Of a DNA stretch of 64,000 nt, positions 55,323 to 64,000 are shown in pieces. Position 1 is the first letter of the stretch, and every line of letters begins with the position of its first letter. The notes beneath the pieces are model-generated. The model ran no database searches. It saw nothing but the letters and a program-made list of their open reading frames with translations, and had not been told where the DNA came from. The position numbers were made by a program, and so were the translations under genes. This DNA comes from Arthrobacter sp. Edens01 (GTDB lineage: Bacteria > Actinomycetota > Actinomycetes > Actinomycetales > Micrococcaceae). Location: positions 169,088 to 233,087 of the forward strand of contig NZ_LKIU01000002.1 of assembly GCF_001307035.1 (NCBI RefSeq), read 5' to 3'.

Positions 55323-56381
55323 ATGGAGACAGGAACGGACGCTGCAGTGCGCAGCTCCCGGGCGGAACAGGAATACAACAAGCGCTGGCTCATCGGTGTC
55401 ACTGCCGGTCCGCTTGCTGCGGGCCTGCTCGCCGGGGCATGGATGTTCTCAGTCGCCGGGAACCTGCCTGACCCGCTGGCCAGCCACTGGGGTCCGGACG
55501 GCGTCGACGGCTACATGTCCCTCCCGGGCAACGCGGCAATCGCTGTCTTTGTTTGCGGCGGGAGCGGAGCCCTTGTGGCAGGGCTCGCCATCGCGGCGCG
55601 TGCCACCTCACGGGCCGTTGCCCGGATCGGCGTGGGCTTCGGGCTGGCCATGGGCATTGCCATGACAGGGCTGGCTGTAGCCGTTGTTGCCGGCCAGATA
55701 GGGCTGGACGACGCATCACAGGCTTCAGCCTCTGCACCGGTCATCTGGACATCGGTACTGGTTGCGGCCCTGACAGGAGCAGTTCTGGGCTGGCTTTACC
55801 GTCCAGGAGAGGTTGAGCGGCTGCAAAGTCCCGAGACCCGGGAACAGTCGAACGCTGCTTCCGGCCCGCTGCTCTCTGCCACAGCCCGCGCTGCCGCTGC
55901 CGCACAGCAGAGTCTTGCCGTCAACGTTTCCATGGGTCCGGTCAAGTGGCTGCTCAGCATGGGCATCGGTGCGGTGGTTACCCTAAGCCTGGTCTTCATT
56001 CTTCCGCCGCTTGGTTTGCTCGGCATTCCGGCCGCGGCCCTGATGCTGGCCTTTTGCCAGGGAAAGATCGTCATTGACCCTGACGGCGTGCGTGTCCTGG
56101 CCGGCGGGTTCTGGAAACTCATGCCGCTGTCCTACGAAGAGATTCGGGGGGAATCGGTTGAGGACATCATTGCCATGGACTTTGGCGGCTGGGGTTACCG
56201 GCTGACCGGAGGAAGCGTTGGCTTCATTATGCGCAGCGGCCCTGCCCTGGTCCTGACTGCCGGATTCAAGCAGCGCTTTGTATTTTCGATGCCCGACGCC
56301 GAGACCGCCGCCCGCGCCTGCGCACTGGTGAGCGCCTACCGGACTGGCTCCGGGGATGATTTCCACCCACCTGCAGTCTGA
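55323..56381 (+). CDS. DUF1648-domain membrane protein
   Basis: DPLASHWGPDGVDGYMSLPG near residues 44-63 is the DUF1648 signature. Seven or so helices are seen, with a C-terminal soluble domain. Such genes often sit beside two-component systems, as here. GGGGGA precedes the ATG by 5 nt. Function unknown. Confidence 0.82.
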   Translation: METGTDAAVRSSRAEQEYNKRWLIGVTAGPLAAGLLAGAWMFSVAGNLPDPLASHWGPDGVDGYMSLPGNAAIAVFVCGGSGALVAGLAIAARATSRAVARIGVGFGLAMGIAMTGLAVAVVAGQIGLDDASQASASAPVIWTSVLVAALTGAVLGWLYRPGEVERLQSPETREQSNAASGPLLSATARAAAAAQQSLAVNVSMGPVKWLLSMGIGAVVTLSLVFILPPLGLLGIPAAALMLAFCQGKIVIDPDGVRVLAGGFWKLMPLSYEEIRGESVEDIIAMDFGGWGYRLTGGSVGFIMRSGPALVLTAGFKQRFVFSMPDAETAARACALVSAYRTGSGDDFHPPAV

Positions 56382-56444
56382 GATTCGCCCGGGCACCGCG
56401 GTTCCCGGAGACCCAGGGCACGGACCGTGGCTAGTGTGGCTGGA

Positions 56445-57776
56445 ATGAAGTCCCTCCTTACCAGCGCACGGCGCTGGGCCGCTCCGGTGGCGGCCGCTAC
56501 TTTCTTCGTGCTCTGGTGCGTTGCGGAGGCGGGCCGCATGGGGCCGGTTGTCGGTGTTCTCCCCATCTTCTGGACCGCTGCCGTTCCCCTGCTGATGATC
56601 ACGACGGCAATCGGCGTGGCGGTCCGGTGGCCCGTCTTGTCCCTGGCCCTGACAGGACTGCTGCTGGCCGGCCAGCTTGTGAAGGCGGTTCCGCCGCTTT
56701 ATTCGACCCAGTGGCCCATCTATCTCGGGTCGTTCATCTGCCTCGGGCTGATCGCCTGGACCGGTACCCGGCAGCTGCGGATTATCGCCGTCGTCGTCAA
56801 CACCGTTTTTGCGGCCCTCATGGCGTTCATGATGCTCTCCTGGCGTTATGGGGAGGGCGTGGGATGGTTCCCGCCGCTCTACGGCGGGGATTCGGCAACC
56901 CTGCAGGCTTTTGGCCTCCAGCTGTTCGCCCTTCTGCTGCTCATTGCCGCAGGTTGTTTCACCGTCGGACTCCTCCTGGCCCTGGCCGAAGAGCGGGGAA
57001 GCCTGTTCCGGGCCCGGGAACTCGCGCAGTCGACGCTCAAGGACAGGGAAGTCGACCTGATTGTTGAACGGGAACGGACACGCATTTCGCGGGACCTGCA
57101 TGATGTCCTGGCCCACTCCCTGGCGGTCATCGCGGCTCAGGCCGACGGCGCCCGGTACTCGGTGAAGAACCAGCCCGAACCTGTGCTGAGGGCGCTGGAG
57201 ACCATTGCCGGTTCGGCACGGAGTGCGCTGGTTGACGCACAGCGGGTCATCGAGGGAGTGCAGGATGACGGGATGAGCGCTCCGCAGCCGCAGATGGACG
57301 ATATTGCCGGGCTGATCGAGGGCATGAGGAGCAGCCTGGACATCCAGGAGGGGATTTCCGGAGAGCCGGTCAAACTCTCCAGCGGCCAGCAGCTGGCGGT
57401 GTTCCGGATTGTGCAGGAATGCCTGACCAACGCCCTGAAGCACGGAGGGCGCCGCACAACCGTTCGGCTCAACTTCGACTGGAGCGGCCCGGGACTGACC
57501 CTGCACGCATCCAGTGCGCGGCATCCGAATGCGACGGAAGGCACGGCCGGGCAGCGGACGGGCCGGGGGATTCCCGGAATGCGGGAGCGGGCCAGCCTGG
57601 CCGGCGGCTGGCTTACGGCGGGTCCGGACGGCGATCAGTTCCGGGTGACGCTGTTCCTGCCTTACGGCCCAGCCGAGGGCCGTCCTGCTGCAGCTGATCC
57701 TGCAGCCGGCCAGGAACCGGGGGAGACCCCACAGCTCGCACTGAGCAGCGGAGGGAAGGTTCCCGGCGATGTCTGA
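56445..57776 (+). CDS. Sensor histidine kinase, HisKA_3 (NarX/DesK) type
   Basis: After four to five N-terminal helices the H-box RDLHDVLAHSLAVIAAQADG (phosphorylated His) and an ATPase domain (QECLTNALKHGG, GRGIPGMRERASLAGG) are seen. ATG 56445 lies 7 bases after TAGTGT, so leaderless. Its 3' end overlaps the response-regulator gene by 8 bases, making a two-component system. Confidence 0.92.
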   Translation: MKSLLTSARRWAAPVAAATFFVLWCVAEAGRMGPVVGVLPIFWTAAVPLLMITTAIGVAVRWPVLSLALTGLLLAGQLVKAVPPLYSTQWPIYLGSFICLGLIAWTGTRQLRIIAVVVNTVFAALMAFMMLSWRYGEGVGWFPPLYGGDSATLQAFGLQLFALLLLIAAGCFTVGLLLALAEERGSLFRARELAQSTLKDREVDLIVERERTRISRDLHDVLAHSLAVIAAQADGARYSVKNQPEPVLRALETIAGSARSALVDAQRVIEGVQDDGMSAPQPQMDDIAGLIEGMRSSLDIQEGISGEPVKLSSGQQLAVFRIVQECLTNALKHGGRRTTVRLNFDWSGPGLTLHASSARHPNATEGTAGQRTGRGIPGMRERASLAGGWLTAGPDGDQFRVTLFLPYGPAEGRPAAADPAAGQEPGETPQLALSSGGKVPGDV

Positions 57777-58452
57777 AACAGATACACGGATCTCAGTTGC
57801 GCTGGTGGACGACCAGCCGCTGTTCCTGGCCGGAATCCGCATGCTGGTCGAGAGCCAAGAGGACATGGTCTTCGCCTGGGACGCCGGGGAAGGGCTGCAG
57901 GCGGCCCGGCTGGCGGCCGAAAAGCGCCCTGACGTGATCCTGATGGACCTTCGGATGCCTGTCCTGGACGGTGTGGAAGCTACCCGGCGCATTGTTGCCG
58001 AGGCGGAGGGCACCGGGGAAGAACCGCCCCGGATCATCGCGCTCACCACGTTCAACCGCGACCAGGCGGTGGTTCAGGCTGTTCAGGCCGGGGCCAGCGG
58101 ATACCTGCTCAAGAGTGCTGAGCCGGAGTTCCTCCTGGCCGCCATCCGGACCGTCCACTCGGGCTATTCAGTGATTGCTCCGGGGTCAATCCATTCCCTC
58201 TTCGACCACGCGGCCCGCAACGCACCGGCACGGGAACCGGATCTTGCCGTCCTAGAAGTCCTCTCCGCACGGGAACGCGACGTGTTCCTGCTGGCGGCAA
58301 AGGGCCTGAGCAACGGTGAAATGGCACAAAGCCTCTTCGTCTCGGAAGCCACGGTGAAGACCCATCTGCGCAGCGTCCTGGACAAGCTGCAGCTGCGCAC
58401 CCGGATCCAGCTGGTGTCCTTCGCCCACGAGCGCCGGCTGCTGGGCAGCTGA
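57769..58452 (+). CDS. Response regulator, NarL/FixJ (LuxR HTH) type
   Basis: The receiver domain has ALVDDQPLFLAG, phosphorylated Asp in VILMDLRMPVLDG and Lys in LLKSAEPE. The LuxR HTH (LSARERDVFLLAAKGLSNGE, SEATVKTHLRSVLDKLQLRT) spans about 155-215. It is partner to the kinase upstream. Targets are unknown; the adjacent DUF1648 gene is a possible one. Confidence 0.93.
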   Translation: MSETDTRISVALVDDQPLFLAGIRMLVESQEDMVFAWDAGEGLQAARLAAEKRPDVILMDLRMPVLDGVEATRRIVAEAEGTGEEPPRIIALTTFNRDQAVVQAVQAGASGYLLKSAEPEFLLAAIRTVHSGYSVIAPGSIHSLFDHAARNAPAREPDLAVLEVLSARERDVFLLAAKGLSNGEMAQSLFVSEATVKTHLRSVLDKLQLRTRIQLVSFAHERRLLGS

Positions 58453-58457
58453 CCGGG

Positions 58458-58802
58458 ATGCCGGTACGCAGACAACCCGTGACAAGGACCGGGCGCGGGA
58501 AACCCAGAGGGCTGCACGCTGCCGGTCACCTGGGGATAGTGGCCGCCGCGGTCCACGCCTTGTCCTGGTGCATGGTCGGCATCCTGGCAGCTCCCGGGAT
58601 TTCCGGACCCAATGCAGGGTCCGCAGGCGGGGACGCCGCATGGCTGGTTACGCTTCTGGCACTCCTGGCTTCAGCGGTGCTGATCCTTGGGACAGTGCTC
58701 GGTGTCCTCGGGACCGGCAAAGGCGGTGAGTCAGCCGCAGAGCGGCTTCGCGCTAGGCCAGCACCCGCGTCAGCACCAGCGCCAGCCCGTAGACGACGCT
58801 GA
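58458..58802 (+). CDS. Small membrane protein, unknown
   Basis: The 114-aa frame starts 5 bases after the response regulator and has two hydrophobic helices (LGIVAAAVHALSWCMVGILA and WLVTLLALLASAVLILGTVL) and a Pro/Ala-rich tail. The last 50 bases overlap the end of menA in convergent orientation, so the true stop could be an artefact, but the frame and spacing favour a real gene. Confidence 0.55.
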   Translation: MPVRRQPVTRTGRGKPRGLHAAGHLGIVAAAVHALSWCMVGILAAPGISGPNAGSAGGDAAWLVTLLALLASAVLILGTVLGVLGTGKGGESAAERLRARPAPASAPAPARRRR

Positions 58803-59637
58803 AGCCCAGGTTGATCAGGCCCGTCTGCTTCAGCACCGGGATCAGGCTGCGGCGCTTCTTGCCCTTGAGCATGAGCCAGCTGGGCATCAGGCAGGCCGGC
58901 AGCAGCAGCAGGACCAGCAGCACCCACGGATAGTCGCCCACCAGCAGCAGCGGCAGGAGAAGCGCCAGCGCGAGCATCATCACGTAACTGATGCGGGCGG
59001 CGTCGTCACCCAGGCGAACCGCAAGGGTCCGCTTCCCGGATTCCCGGTCCGTGGGGATGTCCCGCACGTTATTGGCCATCAGCAGGGCCGTGGCAATCAG
59101 CCCGGTGGAGATGGCACCGATCCAGGCCGCAGCGTTGACCTGCCCGGCCTGCGTGTAGGTGGTGCCCAGCGTGGCAACCAGGCCGAAGAAGACGAAAACG
59201 AACACATCGCCCAGGCCAAGGTACCCGTACGGGTTCCGGCCTCCGGTGTAGCCCCAGGCGGCAGCGATGCAGCCCACGCCCACCAGCAGGAGGAACCAGG
59301 CCTGGGAAAGGATTACAAGCGCAAGGCCGGCCGCCATGGCCAGGCCGAAGCACAGGAATGCCGCGTACTTCACGTGTTTGGCGGCAGCGGCACCGGAGCC
59401 CGTGAGCCGCAGGGGACCCACCCGGTTGTCATCGGTGCCGCGCACGCCGTCGGAATAGTCGTTCGCGTAGTTCACGCCCACCTGGAGCAGGATTGCCACC
59501 AGTGCGGCCAGCAGCGCGTTGAACCAGCGGAAGGAGCCCAGATCGAACGCAGCCGCGGAACCGATAATCACCGGAGCAACTGCCATGGGAAGTGTCCTGG
59601 GGCGTGCCCCCTCGAACCATTGCGCCGCTGTGGCCAC
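58753..59637 (-). CDS. menA: 1,4-Dihydroxy-2-naphthoate polyprenyltransferase
   Basis: MenA adds the prenyl chain in menaquinone synthesis. The 294-aa UbiA-type membrane protein has the NYANDYSDGVRG (NDxxD-like, prenyl-diphosphate binding) and DIPTDRESGKRTLAVRLG motifs, and nine helices. GTG 59637 has AAGGAA 8 nt upstream; longer frames have no support. Confidence 0.94.
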   Translation of the reverse strand: MATAAQWFEGARPRTLPMAVAPVIIGSAAAFDLGSFRWFNALLAALVAILLQVGVNYANDYSDGVRGTDDNRVGPLRLTGSGAAAAKHVKYAAFLCFGLAMAAGLALVILSQAWFLLLVGVGCIAAAWGYTGGRNPYGYLGLGDVFVFVFFGLVATLGTTYTQAGQVNAAAWIGAISTGLIATALLMANNVRDIPTDRESGKRTLAVRLGDDAARISYVMMLALALLLPLLLVGDYPWVLLVLLLLPACLMPSWLMLKGKKRRSLIPVLKQTGLINLGFSVVYGLALVLTRVLA

Positions 59638-59737
59638 AGTCAATTCCTTCGTTAGCTCGTGCTGGTGTGCTCCGGCAGGAAAAGGCTGCCGGGCAGCTTC
59701 ATTCTCCCGCACCACCGGCGGGAGGGCGAAACGGGTC

Positions 59738-60874
59738 CTAGCCGCGGGCGGCGGCGAGCAGCTGGCGGACGGCCAGCCTGTCAGTCTTGCCGCCGGGGAG
59801 CAGGGGAAGCCGTTCCAGCTCCACCACAATCTTGGGTACTGCCGGTGCGCCCAGCGCGGAGCGGACCGCGCCCCGCAGCAGGTCGGTGTCCACCGAGCCG
59901 ACGACGACGAGTCCCACCACGGCGCCCCACTCCGGGTCCTCAAGTCCCATGGCCACCGCCTGGTGCACTTCGGGAAGCTGTTCGGCCGCGGCTGCCACAG
60001 CAGCGCCGGAGACCTTCACGCCGCCGGTGACGATCACGTCGTCGAGCCGTCCGGACACGGAAACCAGTCCGTCCGCTGTCACCGAGCCCGTGTCATCGGT
60101 GCGGAACCAGCGCTTGCCCGAATGGAAGGCGAACCGTTCAGCGGTGAGCTCCGGCGCGCCGAGGTAACCCTCAGCCAGCATGTCTCCGGCAATCCAGAGC
60201 CGGCCCTCGGACTCCTGGACCTCGACGCCGGGCAGAGGCACGCCGTCGTACACGCAGCCGCCCGCCGTCTCGCTCATGCCGTAGGTGCGGACCACGTTCA
60301 GGCCCTGGGCCTGGGCCTGTGCCAGGAGGGCCGGGCTGGCGGCTGCCCCGCCCAGGAGGATCCCGTCGAAGCGCTTCAGCACGGCCAGCGTGTCCGGTGC
60401 CGGATCGGTGAGCAGCCGGTGCAGCTGGGTGGGGACCAGGGACGTCAGCCGGGTGCGGTCCGTCATCGCCTGAGCCGCGGTGGTGAAAGCTTCCGGGCTG
60501 AACGGTGCTCCGGTGTCCATGAGCACAGGTTCGGTTCCCGCATACAGGGAACGCACCAGCACCTGCACGCCGGCAATGTAATGCACCGGCAGGGCCAGCA
60601 GCCACTGGCCGTCCCTGCCCAGGTGCATCGCCGTCGCCATTGAGGAGGCCGCCAGCGCATCCGTGCTGAGCATGGTCTGCTTCGGCACTCCGGTGGAGCC
60701 GGAAGTGCTGATGACCAGGGCGACGTCGTCGTTGGGCAGTTCCCCGGTGAACGTCTGCGCCGGGTCGGAGTGCGGGGCGACGGCAGGACCTTCACCGGCC
60801 AGCGCGGCGGCCAGGGGCGGCAGCAGGTCCCCGGCGTTGTATCCGGCAGGTGTGTGGACGGGAAGCAGTTCCAT
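59738..60874 (-). CDS. menE: o-Succinylbenzoate-CoA ligase
   Basis: MenE is an acyl-CoA synthetase; ISTSGSTGVPKQTMLS is the ATP loop, LVPTQLHRLL and YGMSETAGGCVYDGVPLPG the adenylate motifs, FRTDDTGSV and RLDDVIVTGGVKVSGA the hinge, and GKTDRLAVRQL the C-terminal Lys. At 378 aa it is shorter than the usual 450-500, as in other actinobacterial MenE. It follows menB by 6 bases. Confidence 0.92.
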   Translation of the reverse strand: MELLPVHTPAGYNAGDLLPPLAAALAGEGPAVAPHSDPAQTFTGELPNDDVALVISTSGSTGVPKQTMLSTDALAASSMATAMHLGRDGQWLLALPVHYIAGVQVLVRSLYAGTEPVLMDTGAPFSPEAFTTAAQAMTDRTRLTSLVPTQLHRLLTDPAPDTLAVLKRFDGILLGGAAASPALLAQAQAQGLNVVRTYGMSETAGGCVYDGVPLPGVEVQESEGRLWIAGDMLAEGYLGAPELTAERFAFHSGKRWFRTDDTGSVTADGLVSVSGRLDDVIVTGGVKVSGAAVAAAAEQLPEVHQAVAMGLEDPEWGAVVGLVVVGSVDTDLLRGAVRSALGAPAVPKIVVELERLPLLPGGKTDRLAVRQLLAAARG

Positions 60875-60880
60875 GACGTC

Positions 60881-61834
60881 CTAGAAGTAGTAGGGGAAGT
60901 TGGACCAGTCCGGGTCCCGTTTGGACAGGAACGCTTCCTTGCCCTCCACTGCTTCGTCGGTCATGTAGGCCAGGCGGGTTGCCTCGCCGGCGAAGACCTG
61001 CTGGCCGGCCAGGCCATCATCGGCCAGGTTGAAGGCGAACTTCAGCATGCGGATCGCCTGCGGGGACTGCCGGGCAATGTCCGCGGCGTATTCGAGGGCA
61101 ACCTTCTCCAGGTTCTCGTGGTCCACCGCTTCGTTGACGGCTCCCATGGCAACCATGTCCTCAGCCGAATACTCACGGGCCAGGAAGAAAATTTCCCGGG
61201 CACGCTTCTGGCCGATCTGGCGTGCCAGCAGCGCTGAGCCGTAACCGGCGTCGAAGCTTCCCACCGTCGCGTCGGTCTGCTTGAACTTGCCGTGCTGGCG
61301 GGAAGCGATGGTCAGGTCGGCAACTACGTGCAGGCTGTGTCCGCCGCCGGCGGCCCAGCCGTTGACGACGGCGATGACCACCTTGGGCATGGTCCGCATC
61401 AGGCGCTGGACTTCCAGGATGTGCAGCCGGCCAGCGCGGGCCGGATCAATCGTTTCCTGGGTCTCGCCCTCTGCATACCGGTACCCGTCACGCCCGCGGA
61501 TGCGCTGGTCACCGCCGGAACAGAAGGAATGGCCGCCGTCCTTGGGAGAGGGGCCGTTGCCGGTGAGGAGCACGGTGGCAACATCGGGAGTCATCCGTGC
61601 ATGGTCCATGGCGCGGTAGAGCTCGTCAACGGTACCGGGACGAAACGCGTTGCGGACCTCCGGCCGGTTGAAGGCGATCCGCACCGTGGGCAGGTCGCGC
61701 ACGACGGCGCCGTCGGCGTCGCGCTCCACCTGGCGGTGGTAAGTCATGTCCTGGAAATCTTCAAAACCGCCAACCACCCTCCACTGCCGGGGATCGAAGA
61801 TGTCAGAGACCTGCGCGGGAAGTTGTGTAGTCAC
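60881..61834 (-). CDS. menB: 1,4-Dihydroxy-2-naphthoyl-CoA synthase
   Basis: MenB closes the naphthoquinone ring. The crotonase-fold protein has HSFCSGGDQRIRGRDGY (oxyanion hole), VVIAVVNGWAAGGGHSLHVV, DATVGSFDAGYGSALLA and the C-terminal FPYYF. GTG 61834 is used; TAAACT lies 7 bases upstream, consistent with a leaderless mRNA. It is the first gene of a menB-menE-menA set on the minus strand. Confidence 0.95.
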   Translation of the reverse strand: MTTQLPAQVSDIFDPRQWRVVGGFEDFQDMTYHRQVERDADGAVVRDLPTVRIAFNRPEVRNAFRPGTVDELYRAMDHARMTPDVATVLLTGNGPSPKDGGHSFCSGGDQRIRGRDGYRYAEGETQETIDPARAGRLHILEVQRLMRTMPKVVIAVVNGWAAGGGHSLHVVADLTIASRQHGKFKQTDATVGSFDAGYGSALLARQIGQKRAREIFFLAREYSAEDMVAMGAVNEAVDHENLEKVALEYAADIARQSPQAIRMLKFAFNLADDGLAGQQVFAGEATRLAYMTDEAVEGKEAFLSKRDPDWSNFPYYF

Positions 61835-61929
61835 GGTCTCGAGTTTATCGCGGCAGCATCTTGGCCGGCTCCGGACCGGTTTCCGCCTACTGCCTTCTAG
61901 CCTCCGCAGCACCGGCGTAGCTTGAGTGA

Positions 61930-64000
61930 ATGGCTAGCAGCTCCGTTACGGGGACCGACGGCCCCGCCTCCGATGCACTCCTAAAACTTGGCAGGTTCTT
62001 CACCCGCTGGGACGAAACGGCCGACGGCCGCGCTGTCTTCCGCGAAGGTGGGCGCAAGGGCGATGCCTTCTACCGGAACAGGTGGAGCCACGACAAAGTG
62101 GTCCGCTCAACCCACGGCGTGAACTGCACGGGCTCCTGCTCGTGGAAGGTCTATGTCAAGGACGGGATCATCACCTGGGAAGCCCAGGAAACTGACTATC
62201 CCACCGTTGGCCCGGACCGGCCCGAATACGAACCCCGGGGCTGCCCGCGCGGCGCAGCGTTCTCCTGGTACACCTATTCACCCACACGGGTGCGCTATCC
62301 CTACATCCGCGGCGTGCTGCTTGAAATGTACCGGGAGGCCAAGCGGTCCACCGGAGGGGATCCGGTGCTGGCCTGGGAATCCCTCATTGCCGATCAGGGG
62401 AAGCGCCGGACGTGGCAGCAGGCCCGCGGCAAGGGCGGCCTGGTCCGTTCAAGCTGGCAGGAAGCCCTGGAAATGACCGCGGCAGCCCACGTTGCCACGA
62501 TCAGGAAGTACGGTCCGGACCGGTGCACCGGCTTCTCCCCGATTCCCGCCATGTCCATGGTCTCCCACGCAGCCGGTGCACGGTTCATCAACCTGATTGG
62601 CGGGGTGATGAACAGCTTCTATGACTGGTATGCGGACCTGCCGGTCGCCTCACCGCAGGTATTCGGCGACCAGACAGACGTCCCTGAGTCAGGGGACTGG
62701 TGGGACGCCACCTACCTGATGATGTGGGGCTCGAACATTCCGGTGACCCGGACCCCGGACGCGCACTGGATGGTTGAAGGACGGTACCGGGGCACGAAAG
62801 TGGTGTCGGTCAGCCCGGATTACGCGGACAACACCAAGTTCGCCGACGAATGGCTGCCCGCCCAGGCCGGGTCCGATGCAGCGCTCGCCATGGCCATGGG
62901 CCACGTGATCCTCAAGGAGAACTTCGTGGACCGGCGGGTGCCGTTCTTCGAGGACTACGTGGTGCAGTACACGGACCTGCCGTTCCTGGTCACCCTGGTG
63001 GATGGCCCGGGCGGAACCACTGTTCCGGGAAAATTCCTTACCGCACAGGACCTGGGCGGAGAGGACGCGCAGGCTGCCGATGCCGCGTTCAAGACTGTCC
63101 TGCTGAACCGGGAAACGGGCGCCCCCACCGTGCCCAACGGTTCCATGGGGTTCCGCTACAACGATGACGACGCCGGGAAATGGAACCTGGATCTGCAGGG
63201 TGTCTATCCGGCACTGTCCCTGGCTGACGGTGCCGGCTGGCTCGGGGAGACCAGCGGGGTTGACCTGCCGGTGTTCTCCGACCCCTCCGGCGCAGGAACG
63301 GTGGTGCACCGCGGGGTTCCGGTAACAACGGTGGCGGGCAGGAAGGTCACCACGGTCTTTGACCTGATGCTGGCGCAGTACGGCGTGGGCAGGGACGGGC
63401 TGCCCGGAGACTGGGCCTCCGGATACGACGACGCCGCCACCGCCTACACCCCGGCATGGCAGGAAGAACTGACGTCCATCAAGCCCTCGGCGGTCATCCG
63501 CACAGCCCGGGATTTCGCGGCCAACGCTGAGAAGTCCAAGGGCCGGTCCATGATTATCCTCGGTGCGGGCATCTGCCAGTGGTACCACGGTGACGTTACG
63601 TACCGGGCGATCCTGGCCATGCTGATGCTCTGCGGCTGCGAGGGGCGCAACGGCGGCGGCTGGGCGCACTATGTGGGGCAGGAAAAGTGCCGTCCGATCA
63701 CCGGATGGGCCGCGATGGCCTCGGCGGGGGACTGGAACCGGCCGCCGCGGTTCATGATCGGTACGGCCTTCTGGTACATGCACACGGACCAGTTCCGTTC
63801 CGACGGGTACTCCACCGACGCCGTGCAGTCGCCGCTGGCGGAAGGCCACCTGCGGGGCATGCATTCGGCGGATGTTATTGCCAAGTCCACCCGCATGGGC
63901 TGGATGCCGTTCTTCCCGCAGTTCGACGCCAAAAACTCACTGGACGTCGCCGACGAGGCCGCAGACGGCGTCGCCCGCGGTGAAGCGCCCAACGAGGCTC
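61930..64000 (+). CDS. narG: Respiratory nitrate reductase alpha subunit (5' part)
   Basis: The frame is open to the right edge: at least 690 of about 1,230 residues. It starts GTDGPASDALLKLGRFFTRW and has the FS0 cluster region THGVNCTGSCSWKVYVKDG (His plus Cys ligands), the NarG signature YEPRGCPRGAAFSWYTYSPT, the molybdenum-ligand Asp region YADLPVASPQVFGDQTDVPE and GAGICQWYHGDVTYRA. NarG reduces nitrate in anaerobic respiration. TAGCTT ends 6 bases before the ATG. NarHJI genes should follow outside the window. Confidence 0.97.
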   Translation, partial: MASSSVTGTDGPASDALLKLGRFFTRWDETADGRAVFREGGRKGDAFYRNRWSHDKVVRSTHGVNCTGSCSWKVYVKDGIITWEAQETDYPTVGPDRPEYEPRGCPRGAAFSWYTYSPTRVRYPYIRGVLLEMYREAKRSTGGDPVLAWESLIADQGKRRTWQQARGKGGLVRSSWQEALEMTAAAHVATIRKYGPDRCTGFSPIPAMSMVSHAAGARFINLIGGVMNSFYDWYADLPVASPQVFGDQTDVPESGDWWDATYLMMWGSNIPVTRTPDAHWMVEGRYRGTKVVSVSPDYADNTKFADEWLPAQAGSDAALAMAMGHVILKENFVDRRVPFFEDYVVQYTDLPFLVTLVDGPGGTTVPGKFLTAQDLGGEDAQAADAAFKTVLLNRETGAPTVPNGSMGFRYNDDDAGKWNLDLQGVYPALSLADGAGWLGETSGVDLPVFSDPSGAGTVVHRGVPVTTVAGRKVTTVFDLMLAQYGVGRDGLPGDWASGYDDAATAYTPAWQEELTSIKPSAVIRTARDFAANAEKSKGRSMIILGAGICQWYHGDVTYRAILAMLMLCGCEGRNGGGWAHYVGQEKCRPITGWAAMASAGDWNRPPRFMIGTAFWYMHTDQFRSDGYSTDAVQSPLAEGHLRGMHSADVIAKSTRMGWMPFFPQFDAKNSLDVADEAADGVARGEAPNEA

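Noticed and set aside
55983-58055. 690-aa minus-strand open frame
   Set aside because: Antisense to the histidine kinase and response regulator; low-complexity and motif-free.
62689-63864. 391-aa minus-strand open frame
   Set aside because: Antisense to narG, which is strongly supported by conserved motifs.

Overview
The window looks like the chromosome of a high-GC actinobacterium of the Arthrobacter / Micrococcaceae type. Supporting signs are the topA - helicase - TadE neighbourhood known from actinobacteria, a BldC-type regulator, a CcdA-ResB-CcsB cytochrome c maturation set, menaquinone genes, and many genes whose start codon lies 6-7 nt behind a TANNNT -10 box (leaderless mRNAs). The assignment is inferred from gene content, not from a database search.

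Bases 1 to about 19,306 are an accessory island. At 1-3,130 lies a plasmid-type backbone read on the minus strand: broken serine recombinase, NrdH-like glutaredoxin, SSB, a 59-aa protein, a ParB-like centromere-binding protein, a DUF192 lipoprotein with an in-frame stop, and a coupled 135-aa protein. ISL3-like IS ends border it. Next come a protease fragment and a complete type I restriction-modification operon (hsdM-hsdS-hsdR, 9,827-3,495), then a divergent pair of unknown genes (soluble protein plus four-helix membrane protein, 10,144-11,938) that could be a defence unit. From 12,200 to 15,100 there is almost no coding sequence. It holds two copies of a tRNA 3' end (attachment-site scars), a truncated IS110 element, a nuclease pseudogene and two families of iteron-like repeats (TGCGCCA type and TGTGCCA type) next to AT-rich DNA, which looks like plasmid replication origins. 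A divergent XRE / excisionase-like pair, a membrane protein, a frameshifted DUF1524 nuclease and an unknown 378-aa protein close the island.

The island ends inside a Tad pilus locus: only the C-terminal part of a DUF4244 pilin remains, followed by two overlapping TadE/TadF-like genes. From about 19,307 on the sequence is ordinary chromosome: DEAH helicase, GNAT, trhO, a TetR/MFS efflux pair with a clear operator, a methyltransferase, topA, ppx, a sugar isomerase, proC, trkA-trkH, acuC, an ArsR regulator, gdhA and lldD.

At 41,006-41,217 the DAHP synthase gene is preceded by a promoter, an 18-codon leader peptide rich in aromatic codons (Trp, Tyr, Tyr, Phe) and mutually exclusive hairpins. This is a transcription attenuator for aromatic amino acid synthesis and is the best regulatory find here. 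Downstream are bldC, a small Lys/Arg-rich ribosome-associated protein, a HAD phosphatase, a glutaredoxin, rex, proline/glutamine-rich membrane proteins, yceI, a phosphatase, the TlpA-CcdA-ResB-CcsB operon, a second MFS transporter with foreign-looking codon use, small membrane proteins, a two-component system, menA / menE / menB, and the 5' part of narG running off the right edge.
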